A stretch of DNA of 64,000 bases, taken from positions 310,001 through 374,000 of the forward strand of contig NZ_CP108462.1 in assembly GCF_036226365.1 (NCBI RefSeq). Reading direction: 5' to 3'. Below are positions 22,884 through 30,661 of this stretch, piece by piece; positions within the stretch are counted from its first letter, which is position 1, and each line of letters opens with the position of its first letter. The notes beneath the pieces are model-generated. The model saw only the letters and a list, made by a program, of their open reading frames with translations, had not been told where the DNA came from and made no database searches. Origin of the DNA: Streptomyces sp. NBC_01262. Its GTDB lineage: Bacteria > Actinomycetota > Actinomycetes > Streptomycetales > Streptomycetaceae. The translations under genes and the position numbers were made by a program.

Positions 22884-24272
22884 GTGGGCACGAGCGAGGC
22901 ACAGGGCACGACGGACCGGCCGGGGGCGGCGCAGCCCGCTGCCGAGGTCCGGGAGCGGCGCAGGGAACAGCGCGGCTGGTATTTCTACGACTGGGCCAAC
23001 TCTGTCTTCTCCTCCAGTGTGATCACGGTCTTCCTCGGGCCGTATCTGACCACCGTGGCGAAGGCCGCCGCCGACGCGCACGGCTATGTGCACCCCCTCG
23101 GCATACCGGTCCGGGCCGGGTCGTACTTCGCGTACGCGATCTCCGCCTCGGTCCTGCTCTCCGTTCTGGTGATGCCGCTGGCCGGTGCGGTGGCGGACCG
23201 TACGGGGCGCAAGAAGCCGCTGATGGGCGTGTTCGCGTACATCGGGGCCGGGGCGACGACGGGGATGTTCTTCCTGTCCGGGGACCGGTATCTGCTGGGC
23301 GGGGCACTGCTGGTGACGGCGAATGTCGCCTACGCGGCGTCGGTGGTGATCTACAACTCGTTCCTGCCCCAGATCGCCGAGCCGCACGAGCGGGACAAGG
23401 TGTCCTCGCGCGGCTGGGCGTTCGGCTATGCGGGCGGTTCGGTGGTGCTGGTGGCGAACCTGGTGCTGTTCCTGCAGCACGACGCCTTCGGGGTGTCCGA
23501 GGGGATGGCGGTAAGGATCTGCCTGGCCTCGGCGGGGCTGTGGTGGGGCGCCTTCACGGTGGTGCCGCTGCTGCGGCTGCGCGAGCGCGGGACCGCGCGG
23601 GAGGCCGGGGCCGGGGAGTCCGGGTCGCTGGGGCAGGGTTTCCGGCAGCTCGCGGAGACCGTGAAGGACATGCGGCGGTATCCGCTGACGCTGACCTTCC
23701 TGCTGGCGTATCTGGTCTACAACGACGGCGTGCAGACGGTGATCTCGCAGGCCTCGGTGTACGGCTCGGAGGAGCTGGGCCTGGACCAGTCGACGCTGAT
23801 CGCGGCGATCCTCCTGGTGCAGGTGCTGGCGGTGGCCGGGGCGCTGCTGCTGGGGCGGCTGGCGGCGCGGTACGGGGCTCAGCGCACCGTGCTGGGATCG
23901 CTGGTGGCGTGGACGGTGACGATCGGGGCGGGTTACTTCCTGCCGGCGGGTGAGCCGGCGTGGTTCTTCGTCCTGGCGGCGGCGATCGGGATGGTGCTGG
24001 GCGGCAGCCAGGCGCTGTCGCGGTCGCTGTTCTCGCACATGGTGCCGCGCGGGAAGGAGGCCGAGTACTTCTCGGTGTACGAGGTGAGCGACCGGGGCAC
24101 AAGCTGGCTGGGGCCGCTGATGTTCGGGCTCACGTACCAGCTGACGGGGAGCTACCGTGACGCGATCATCTCGCTGGTGGTGTTCTTCGCGGCCGGTTTC
24201 GTCCTGCTGGCGAGGGTGCCGGTGCGCCGGGCGGTTGCGGCGGCGGGCAATCCGGTCCCCGAGACGATTTAG
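22884..24272 (+). CDS. MFS transporter, UMF1 (Atg22-like) family
   Basis: This 462-aa protein has about 12 transmembrane helices. The N-terminal RGWYFYDWANSVFSSSVITV is the signature of the UMF1/Atg22-like major facilitator group, followed by the loop motif ADRTGRKKPLMG and, in the second half, LGGSQALSRSLFSHMVPRGK and EYFSVYEVSDRGTSW. Atg22 exports amino acids from the yeast vacuole; bacterial substrates are unknown. Start GTG 22884. It stands alone between the surface-protein terminator and the rbpA promoter. Confidence 0.92.
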   Translation: MGTSEAQGTTDRPGAAQPAAEVRERRREQRGWYFYDWANSVFSSSVITVFLGPYLTTVAKAAADAHGYVHPLGIPVRAGSYFAYAISASVLLSVLVMPLAGAVADRTGRKKPLMGVFAYIGAGATTGMFFLSGDRYLLGGALLVTANVAYAASVVIYNSFLPQIAEPHERDKVSSRGWAFGYAGGSVVLVANLVLFLQHDAFGVSEGMAVRICLASAGLWWGAFTVVPLLRLRERGTAREAGAGESGSLGQGFRQLAETVKDMRRYPLTLTFLLAYLVYNDGVQTVISQASVYGSEELGLDQSTLIAAILLVQVLAVAGALLLGRLAARYGAQRTVLGSLVAWTVTIGAGYFLPAGEPAWFFVLAAAIGMVLGGSQALSRSLFSHMVPRGKEAEYFSVYEVSDRGTSWLGPLMFGLTYQLTGSYRDAIISLVVFFAAGFVLLARVPVRRAVAAAGNPVPETI

Positions 24273-24495
24273 CCGTGCGGCTCGCGGAGCGGTAGTGTAC
24301 GCCGTTGGCTCGCCGGGCGGACCGTTACTGCGCGTCCAGGACTGGAAGGCGCAGGGTGACATCTCTCGTTAGATGTGACAAAACGGGCGCTGGTGGGTAC
24401 AAAAAGGGGCGGCACGACGAAAGGAAAAAGCGCGGCGCACAGCGCCTCCTGTTGAGGGTGGCGGTGGGTGACGGGCGGGCGCATGTCCCGAAACG

Positions 24496-24521
24496 GGAAT
24501 CTTCACCGCCGACCGGACGTT
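24496..24521 (+). promoter_or_regulatory. SigR-type promoter of rbpA
   Basis: GGAAT at 24496-24500 and GTT at 24519-24521 are separated by exactly 18 nt, the thiol-stress SigR consensus GGAAT-N18-GTT. It lies 63 bp upstream of the rbpA start. rbpA is an established SigR target in S. coelicolor, so the match is expected. No gene is seen in the rest of 24273-24583. Confidence 0.85.
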
Positions 24522-24583
24522 GACCGGATGACGACGACAGCGACACCTGTCCTGTGGGCGACAAAGCCCGGGAGGCACGATTC

Positions 24584-24958
24584 ATGAGTGAGCGAGCTCT
24601 CCGCGGCACGCGACTCGGGGCGACAAGCTACGAGACCGACCGCGGCATCGATCTGGCACCGCGCCAGACCGTTGAGTACGCATGCCGGAACGGACATCGA
24701 TTCGAGATGCCGTTCTCGGTTGAGGCCGAGATTCCGCCGGAGTGGGAATGCCGCGCTTGCGGCCAGATCGCTCTGCTGGTGGACGGAGAGGGCCCGGAGA
24801 AGAAAGAGACCAAGCCCGCGCGAACGCACTGGGACATGCTCATGGAGCGCCGGACGCTTGAGGAGCTGGAGGAAGTGCTGGCCGAGCGCCTCGCTGTCCT
24901 GCGCTCCGGGGCGATGAACATCGCGGTGCATCCGCGCGACAACCGCAAGTCCGCCTGA
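24584..24958 (+). CDS. rbpA: RNA polymerase-binding protein RbpA
   Basis: This 124-aa transcription factor of actinobacteria binds the principal sigma factor and stabilises the open complex. The N-terminus is MSERALRGTRLGATSYETDR (core-binding tail), then the zinc-binding fold with CRNGHRF and ECRACGQIA, then the basic linker KKETKPARTHWDML, and the sigma-interaction helices RRTLEELEEVLAERLAVLR. Length and all regions are standard. The ATG at 24584 is preceded by GGGAGG. A SigR-type promoter lies upstream and a hairpin follows, so it is a single-gene unit. Confidence 0.97.
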   Translation: MSERALRGTRLGATSYETDRGIDLAPRQTVEYACRNGHRFEMPFSVEAEIPPEWECRACGQIALLVDGEGPEKKETKPARTHWDMLMERRTLEELEEVLAERLAVLRSGAMNIAVHPRDNRKSA

Positions 24959-24967
24959 CGCGTGGCA

Positions 24968-24990
24968 CGGGCCCGTGAGGGGCGGGCCCG
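24968..24990. terminator. Terminator hairpin between rbpA and fxsA-like gene
   Basis: An 8-bp perfect stem CGGGCCCG (24968-24975 and 24983-24990) with a 7-nt loop lies between convergent genes, immediately after rbpA. Confidence 0.65.
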
Positions 24991-25023
24991 GCTCCGTAAC
25001 CCGACCCCGGGAAGGGGCGCTGA

Positions 25024-25638
25024 CTAGCGCCGCGGCCCGGGGTTTTCGTCGTGTCCGGCGGCGTCCTTGGCGGTGCCCTGGGCGGTGTCCTTGTCGACGA
25101 CCTCGCCCTGGATGACCTTTCCGTCCGGGCGGTGGATCCGCAGCTGCTCGTCGGCGGTGCGGGCCTGCTGGAACAGGTCGCCGATCGACCCGGGCTCGTA
25201 CGCGGCCCGGCGGCGGTCCAGCGAGCGGGCGGCGGCCTTGCGCAGCAGCGTCCGGGTGGGCGGGAAGAGCAGCAGCAGTCCGGCGGCGTCGGAGACGAAG
25301 CCGGGGACCATCAGCAGCAGGCCGCCGAGCATCGCCAGGCCGGTGCCCTTGTTCTCGGCGGGTTGGGGGGCCGTGGGCGCCGCGCCGGGCTGCTGGGCCT
25401 GCACGGAGGCCGCCAGGCTCTGCCAGGCGCTGCGCCCGGCGCGCTTGACCGCGATCCCCCCGAGGACGAAGCCCGCGAGGAGCAGCAGGACGACGGTGAG
25501 GCCCGTGGTGGCCCGGGCCACCACGGTCAGCAGCCATATCTCCAGCAGCGCCCAGGCGGCCACCACCAGCGGGACGATCGTGCGGACGCGCGAACGCCGC
25601 TGCTGGGGGGCCTGCGGGGGCGGGGCTGAAGTCGTCAT
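25024..25638 (-). CDS. FxsA-family membrane protein
   Basis: This 204-aa protein has the FxsA core. Helices are VPLVVAAWALLEIWLLTVVA and TVVLLLLAGFVLGGIAVKRAG, then the characteristic GGLLLMVPGFVSDAAGLLLL before the FPPTR. An N-terminal Pro/Gln stretch and a hydrophilic C-terminal tail (about 80 aa) complete the protein. E. coli FxsA affects phage exclusion; the actinobacterial role is unknown. The start is ATG 25638. It lies 45 bp downstream of ppm1 on the same strand, as in S. coelicolor near rbpA (recalled). Confidence 0.9.
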   Translation of the reverse strand: MTTSAPPPQAPQQRRSRVRTIVPLVVAAWALLEIWLLTVVARATTGLTVVLLLLAGFVLGGIAVKRAGRSAWQSLAASVQAQQPGAAPTAPQPAENKGTGLAMLGGLLLMVPGFVSDAAGLLLLFPPTRTLLRKAAARSLDRRRAAYEPGSIGDLFQQARTADEQLRIHRPDGKVIQGEVVDKDTAQGTAKDAAGHDENPGPRR

Positions 25639-25683
25639 ACGGTCAATTGTGCCGGGTGCCGCCGGGAACCCGAACACAGGCTC

Positions 25684-26463
25684 TCAGGTGCGCCGGGCCC
25701 CGGTGACGGCCTTGCCGACCTTGGCCGCGCGGGAGGTGATGCCCCAGCCGGTGACCCGGAACAGGGCCTCGACGATGATGTTGCGGCTCATCTTGCTGTC
25801 GCCGCGCTCGCGCTCCACGAAGGTGATCGGGACCTCGACGACGTGGAAGCCGGCCTTGACCGCGCGCCAGGCCAGGTCGACCTGGAAGCAGTACCCGGCC
25901 GAGGCCACCTCGTCCATGCCCAGGCCCTCCAGGGTCTCCTTGCGGAAGGCCCGGTAGCCGCCGGTGACGTCGCGGATGGGCACGTCCAGGAGGATGCGGG
26001 AGTAGGTGCTGCCGCCCCGGGAGATGAACTCGCGGGACTTGGGCCAGTTGACCACCCGGCCGCCCGGGATCCAGCGTGAGCCGAGGACGAGGTCGGCGCC
26101 CTTGAGCGCGGTGAGCAGCCGGGGCAGCTCCTCGGGCTGGTGGGAGCCGTCGGCGTCCATCTCGACCAGTACGCCGTAACCGTGCTCGATGCCCCAGCGG
26201 AAGCCCGCCAGGTAGGCGGCGCCCAGGCCTTCCTTGCCCTTGCGGTGCAGGACGTGCACGGCGTCGTCGCCGACGGCGATCTCGTCGGCCAGTTTTCCGG
26301 TGCCGTCCGGGCTGTTGTCGTCGGCGACCAGGATGTGCGCGTCGGGCACGGCCGACCGGACCCTGGCGACGATCGGCTTGATGTTGTCGGCCTCGTTGTA
26401 GGTGGGGATGATCACCAACACCGTGCCGAGCGGGCCGTAGACCCGCTGCCCCTCATCGCTCAC
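25684..26463 (-). CDS. ppm1: Polyprenol monophosphomannose synthase
   Basis: This 259-aa GT2 glycosyltransferase transfers mannose from GDP-mannose to polyprenyl phosphate at the membrane, supplying protein O-mannosylation and lipoglycan synthesis. Motifs are VLVIIPTYNEADN, ADDNSPDGTG, the DxD-type EMDADGSHQPEEL, and RDVTGGYRAFRKE. No transmembrane domain is present, as in other streptomycete Ppm1. The start is GTG 26463, overlapping the lnt stop by GTGA. In Mycobacterium tuberculosis Lnt and Ppm are fused in one protein; here they are separate but coupled. Confidence 0.95.
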   Translation of the reverse strand: MSDEGQRVYGPLGTVLVIIPTYNEADNIKPIVARVRSAVPDAHILVADDNSPDGTGKLADEIAVGDDAVHVLHRKGKEGLGAAYLAGFRWGIEHGYGVLVEMDADGSHQPEELPRLLTALKGADLVLGSRWIPGGRVVNWPKSREFISRGGSTYSRILLDVPIRDVTGGYRAFRKETLEGLGMDEVASAGYCFQVDLAWRAVKAGFHVVEVPITFVERERGDSKMSRNIIVEALFRVTGWGITSRAAKVGKAVTGARRT

Positions 26464-28124
26464 TGCTGCCCCTTCGCAACTGTACGTTCCCGCCCCCGCC
26501 TGCCGAGCACGACGGCCCCGGCGCAGGACAGAAGCCCAACCATAGCGAGGGTCCACTCGGGAATGTCACCGACTCGATCGGCGACCGTCTTCTCGTCGCG
26601 GAGCGGCAGTTTCGCGCTGATGACGTCCTGCGTGAACTCCTTGCTGCTCTGCTCGACCGTGCCGTCCGGCGCGATCACCGCGCTGATCCCGCTGGTCGCG
26701 GCGGCGACCACGGCGCGGCCGTGCTCGACGGCCCGCAGCCGGTACATGGCGAGCTGCTGCTCGGGCTGGCCGGTGCGGCCGTAGGTGGCGTTGTTGGTCT
26801 GCACGACCAGGGCGCGGGCGCCGGCGTTGACGGTGTCGCGCACGATCTCGTCGTAGGCCACCTCGAAGCAGATCACGTCGCCCAGCCTCGCGCCGGCGAT
26901 CTTGAGGACTCCGGTGCTCTTGCCCATGTAGAAGTCGCGCGGGATCTGGTCCAGCCGGCTGATGACCTTCGTGAGCTCCGCGCGGAAGGGGACGTACTCG
27001 CCGAAGGGCACCGGGTGCTGCTTGGTGTACGAGGCGCCGGGGCCGGTCACCGGGTCCCAGACGATGCCCTCGTTCTGTACGTGCTTCGCGTCCGGGCCGT
27101 CGACGAGGGCGCCGACCAGGACGGGGACGCCGATGGCCTGGACGGCCCCGGTGATCTTCTCGTACGCCTCGGGATAGGTGAACGGGTCGAGGTCGGAAGA
27201 GTTCTCCGGCCAGATGACCAGGTCGGGCTTGGGGACCTTGCCCGCCTTGATGTCGGCGGCGAGCTTGAGAGTGGCCTTGACGTGGTTGTCGAGGATCTTC
27301 ATCGGGCGGCCCAGGAAGTGCATGCCGGGCTGCTGGACATTGCCCTGGACGATGGCCACCTGGACGGAGTCGGCGGCGTCCGTGGGGACGGGCACGGCGT
27401 AGCCGGAGGCCAGCACCGCACCGGACAGGGCGGCGGCCGCGGCGGCCGGCAGCGCCTTGCGGACGGTGAGGGCCGTACGCGGCTCTGTACGGGGGCTCTG
27501 GCGCAGGCCGTACGCACCCAGCGCGGCGGCGGCGAGCAGCCCGCCCGACAGGGCGACCGCGAAGGTCACCAGGGGGGCGCCGCCGAGCGCGGCGAGCGGG
27601 GTGAACGGCGAGCCGGTGTTGGCGAAGGCGAGGCGGCCCCACGGGAAGCCGCCGAACGGCAGCCGGTCACGGGCCAGTTCCTCGGCGACCCACAGGCAGG
27701 CGCCCCACAGCGGCCAGGCGGGGAGGCGGGCGGTGACGGCCAGGCCCGCGCCCAGCACGGCGATGAACGCCGCCTCGATGACGGACAGGCCGATGACGGC
27801 GTCCCAGCCGACGACGTGCAGCCACTGCAGCAGCCACACGAAGAAGGGGAACCCGAAGGCGAAGCCCAGCCAGGCGCCCTGGCGGGCGCTGCGGCCACGG
27901 GCGAGGAGGGCGAGCCCGGCGACCGAGACCAGGGACAGCGGCCACAGGTCGTACGGGGGGAAGGCGGCAGCCAGCGCGAGGCCCAGGACGGCGGCCACGG
28001 CGGTGCGGGGCGCTGCCGCGCGGGCGGCGGTGCGTATGCGGCGCAGCCGCCCCGGGCTCGGGACTTCGGGCGGCGTCGGCTCCGGTGTTTCCGCCGGAGC
28101 CGGTACGGTTTCGCGCACGCGCAC
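26460..28124 (-). CDS. lnt: Apolipoprotein N-acyltransferase
   Basis: This 554-aa membrane enzyme adds the third acyl chain to lipoproteins. The N-terminal half has 6-7 helices (AVAAVLGLALAAAFPPYDLW onward); the C-terminal half is an extracytoplasmic nitrilase-like domain with WPENSSDLDP, PFGEYVPFR and the catalytic-Cys motif VICFEVAYDEIVRD. A final helix near the C-terminus completes the topology. The start is GTG 28124, preceded by AAGGAAGG. It is coupled to ppm1 by a GTGA overlap, consistent with joint work on lipoprotein acylation and mannosylation. Confidence 0.94.
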   Translation of the reverse strand: MRVRETVPAPAETPEPTPPEVPSPGRLRRIRTAARAAAPRTAVAAVLGLALAAAFPPYDLWPLSLVSVAGLALLARGRSARQGAWLGFAFGFPFFVWLLQWLHVVGWDAVIGLSVIEAAFIAVLGAGLAVTARLPAWPLWGACLWVAEELARDRLPFGGFPWGRLAFANTGSPFTPLAALGGAPLVTFAVALSGGLLAAAALGAYGLRQSPRTEPRTALTVRKALPAAAAAALSGAVLASGYAVPVPTDAADSVQVAIVQGNVQQPGMHFLGRPMKILDNHVKATLKLAADIKAGKVPKPDLVIWPENSSDLDPFTYPEAYEKITGAVQAIGVPVLVGALVDGPDAKHVQNEGIVWDPVTGPGASYTKQHPVPFGEYVPFRAELTKVISRLDQIPRDFYMGKSTGVLKIAGARLGDVICFEVAYDEIVRDTVNAGARALVVQTNNATYGRTGQPEQQLAMYRLRAVEHGRAVVAAATSGISAVIAPDGTVEQSSKEFTQDVISAKLPLRDEKTVADRVGDIPEWTLAMVGLLSCAGAVVLGRRGRERTVAKGQQ

Positions 28125-28545
28125 GGTCGCGGCCTTCCTTGCAGGTGGTGACGTTTTCAGATGTAGGTGACCGTACCTCGGATGGGTGCAGCGGCGCTGC
28201 AAGTGGGGGGTGGCCCGCATCTGCGGGGAGGGCCCGGGAACGCCCTTCGGGCCGACCTGGGGCCCGCTGGCTGCGGGCCGGCGACAAGGCCGTTGTCTAC
28301 TGGGCGCCGGGTCCCTCCCCGGGTCTCACCTGCCGACCGGCGGCACCTCGCCGCGGCGGTGGGCCGAGGATCAGCGGTCGGACGTCCTGCGGTGGACTCG
28401 GCAGAACCTACTCGCCCCGGACCGTGGCCTGTCAACAGCCGTCTGACCTGCGCCGATTACCGGAATCAGCAGGTCAGTGCGGGGCTGCGGCTGCCGGTTC
28501 GGACGTCTCAGTGCGCACCGTTCGGCCGCATGGCGGGGCCGCGGC
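28125..28545. other. 421-bp intergenic region without a supported gene
   Basis: This lies between lnt and the amidohydrolase. Open frames here lack ribosome binding sites and recognisable sequence. The part nearest lnt should hold its promoter; a hairpin at 28443-28477 probably ends the amidohydrolase transcript. Confidence 0.6.
28443..28477 (-). terminator. Putative terminator after the amidohydrolase gene
   Basis: A perfect 9-bp inverted repeat CTGACCTGC / GCAGGTCAG with a 17-nt loop lies 69 bp beyond the stop of the minus-strand amidohydrolase gene. Confidence 0.45.
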
Positions 28546-30159
28546 TCACTCGTTCGGCCGTGCGAAGACCGTATGTCCGGCCACGACGGTGCGCAGCGCG
28601 GTGGGGGCGTCGGTGCCGGGGGTGAGGTCGGGCAGGCCGGGGGTGCCGGAGCGGGGGTCGGTGGACCAGTTGGAGACCCGCTGGTCGGGGACCTGGACGA
28701 CGAGGTCGCCGGTGCGCCAGACCGCGTAGTCGGCCGGGGCTCCGGGGACCAGGACACCCGCGTCGTCGCGGCCGGCGGCGCGCCAGCCGCCACGGGTGTG
28801 GGCGGTGAAGGCGGCGCGTACGGAGACGCTGTGGGAGGGCGTGCGGTGGAAGGCGGCGGCCCGCACCGCGCCCCAGGGGTCGAGGGGGGTGACCGGGCTG
28901 TCGGAGCCGAGGGCGAGCGGTACGCCGGCCCGGAGCAGGGCGGCGTACGGGTTGAGGGTGCGGGCCCTGTCGGCGCCGAGGCGCTGGGCGTACATGCCGT
29001 CCTCGCCGCCCCAGGTGGCGTCGAAGGCGGGCTGTACGGAGGCGACGAGGCCGAGGTCGGCGAAGTCGGCGATGGTGGCGGGCGTCATCATCTCGGCGTG
29101 CTCGACGCGGTGGCGCAGGGCGCGGACCCGGGCGAGGCCGGTGCGCTCGGCGGCCTTGCGCACGCCTTCGGTGACGGCGGTGACGGCGGCGTCCCCGATG
29201 GCGTGGAAGCCGGCCTGGACGCCGGCCTCGGTGCACAGGGCGACGTGGTCGGCGATCGCGGCGGCGTCCAGGTAGGCGGCGCCGGAGTGGGCGGCGTCGG
29301 CGTAGGGGGCGTGCAGGCAGGCGGTGTGGGAGCCGAGGGAGCCGTCGACGAAGAGGTCTCCCCCGGCGCCGGTGGCGCCCAGGTCGCGGATGCGGTCCAG
29401 GCCGGTGGCGTCGGTCACGGCCTCGGCCCAGTAGCCGAAGACGCGGGGGCCGGGCTCGGCGGCGGCCAGGGCGAGCAGGGCGGTGAGGTCGGCCTCGGAG
29501 GAGATGTCGGGGCCCGCGCACTCGTGGAGGGAGCCGATGCCCAGCGAGGCGGCGTGCCGGCGGGCGGCGCGCTGGGCGGCCTCGCGCTGGGCGGGGGTCA
29601 CGGCGGCGTGCGCGGCGCGGCGTACGGCGTGGTGGGCGTCGCCGGTGAGGGGGGCGTCGGTGGGTTCGCCGACTGAGACCCGCTTCAGGAGAGCTGTGGT
29701 CGCCAGCGCCGAGTGCACGTCGGTGCGGCTCAGGTACAGCGGCCGGTTTCCCGCCGCCTCGTCGAGTTCCGCGCGGGTGGGTGGGCGGCCCTGCGGCCAG
29801 CGGGTCTCGTCCCAGCCGTGGCCGAGCAGCACATCCTGCCCCGGGTGCGCGGCCACATGGGCGCGGATCCGGGCCAGGGCGTCGGGCAGCGAGGCCGCCG
29901 TGCTCAGGTCGAGGCCGGTGAGGGCCAGACCGGTGGCGGTGGTGTGGACGTGCGCGTCGGTGAAGGCGGGGGTGACCAGGGCGCCGTCGAGGTCGGTCAC
30001 CTCGTCCACCCCGGTGGCGAAGGAGTCGGCCGCGCCCTCGGAGCCGATCCAGGCGACGGTGTCGCCGTCGACGACCATCGCGGTGGCGAAGGGGTCGGTG
30101 GGGCTGTAGACGAAGCCATTGCGGAGCAGGACGCTCCGCTTGGGGGTGGTCTGGCTCAT
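28546..30159 (-). CDS. YtcJ-like amidohydrolase (amidohydrolase_3)
   Basis: This 537-aa metal-dependent hydrolase of the TIM-barrel amidohydrolase superfamily has the N-terminal beta-sandwich leading to the metal motif DAHVHTTATG (HxH). Next come GHGWDETRWP, LHECAGP, the later His sites QAGFHAIGDAA and RHRVEHAEMM, and the catalytic Asp in LALGSDSPVTPLDPW. The closest known group is YtcJ-type proteins; substrates are mostly unknown. Start ATG 30159. It is preceded on the same strand by an Lrp regulator (26 bp) and, further up, by a second amidohydrolase of the same family. Confidence 0.9.
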   Translation of the reverse strand: MSQTTPKRSVLLRNGFVYSPTDPFATAMVVDGDTVAWIGSEGAADSFATGVDEVTDLDGALVTPAFTDAHVHTTATGLALTGLDLSTAASLPDALARIRAHVAAHPGQDVLLGHGWDETRWPQGRPPTRAELDEAAGNRPLYLSRTDVHSALATTALLKRVSVGEPTDAPLTGDAHHAVRRAAHAAVTPAQREAAQRAARRHAASLGIGSLHECAGPDISSEADLTALLALAAAEPGPRVFGYWAEAVTDATGLDRIRDLGATGAGGDLFVDGSLGSHTACLHAPYADAAHSGAAYLDAAAIADHVALCTEAGVQAGFHAIGDAAVTAVTEGVRKAAERTGLARVRALRHRVEHAEMMTPATIADFADLGLVASVQPAFDATWGGEDGMYAQRLGADRARTLNPYAALLRAGVPLALGSDSPVTPLDPWGAVRAAAFHRTPSHSVSVRAAFTAHTRGGWRAAGRDDAGVLVPGAPADYAVWRTGDLVVQVPDQRVSNWSTDPRSGTPGLPDLTPGTDAPTALRTVVAGHTVFARPNE

Positions 30160-30185
30160 TGGGTTCTGCCTTGCCGGAAGGGGTG

Positions 30186-30650
30186 TCAGATGCGCGGGGG
30201 GCGCGACTCGTACGGGGTCGACAGGACGACGGTTGTACGGGTGGAGACCCCGGCGAGGGTGCGGATCCTGGCGAGCAGGTGTTCGAGTTCGCCCGGGGTG
30301 GAGACGCGGACCTTGAGGATGTAGTTCTCCTCGCCGGCGACGCTGTGGCAGGCCTCGATCTCGGGGACCTCGGCGAGCCGGTCGGCGATGTCGTCGGGGG
30401 CGCTGGGGTCGAAGGGCGCGACGGAGATGAAGGCCGTCAGCGACAGCCCGACGGCTTCGGGGTCGACGATGGCGGCGTAGCCGCGGATCACCCCGCGCTG
30501 TTCCAGGCGGCGTACGCGCTGATGCACCGCCGAGGTGGACAGGCCGGTGGCCTTGCCCAGGTCGGTGTAGCTCATGCGCCCGTCGGCGACGAGAAGTTCC
30601 ACGATGTGCCGGTCCAGCTCCTCCACAGCGCAAGAACCTACAGGGTTCAT
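30186..30650 (-). CDS. Lrp/AsnC-family transcriptional regulator
   Basis: This 154-aa feast/famine regulator has an N-terminal helix-turn-helix (DLGKATGLSTSAVHQRVRRL, about residues 37-56) and a C-terminal RAM/AsnC ligand domain (SLTAFISVAPFDP, VPEIEACHSVAGEENYILKV). The family responds to amino acids. ATG 30650 is chosen; an in-frame GTG at 30626 is an alternative, and neither has a clear ribosome binding site. It lies 26 bp upstream of one amidohydrolase gene and 11 bp downstream of another on the same strand, so the three are probably one transcript. Confidence 0.92.
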   Translation of the reverse strand: MNPVGSCAVEELDRHIVELLVADGRMSYTDLGKATGLSTSAVHQRVRRLEQRGVIRGYAAIVDPEAVGLSLTAFISVAPFDPSAPDDIADRLAEVPEIEACHSVAGEENYILKVRVSTPGELEHLLARIRTLAGVSTRTTVVLSTPYESRPPRI

Positions 30651-30661
30651 GGTCGTACGCG

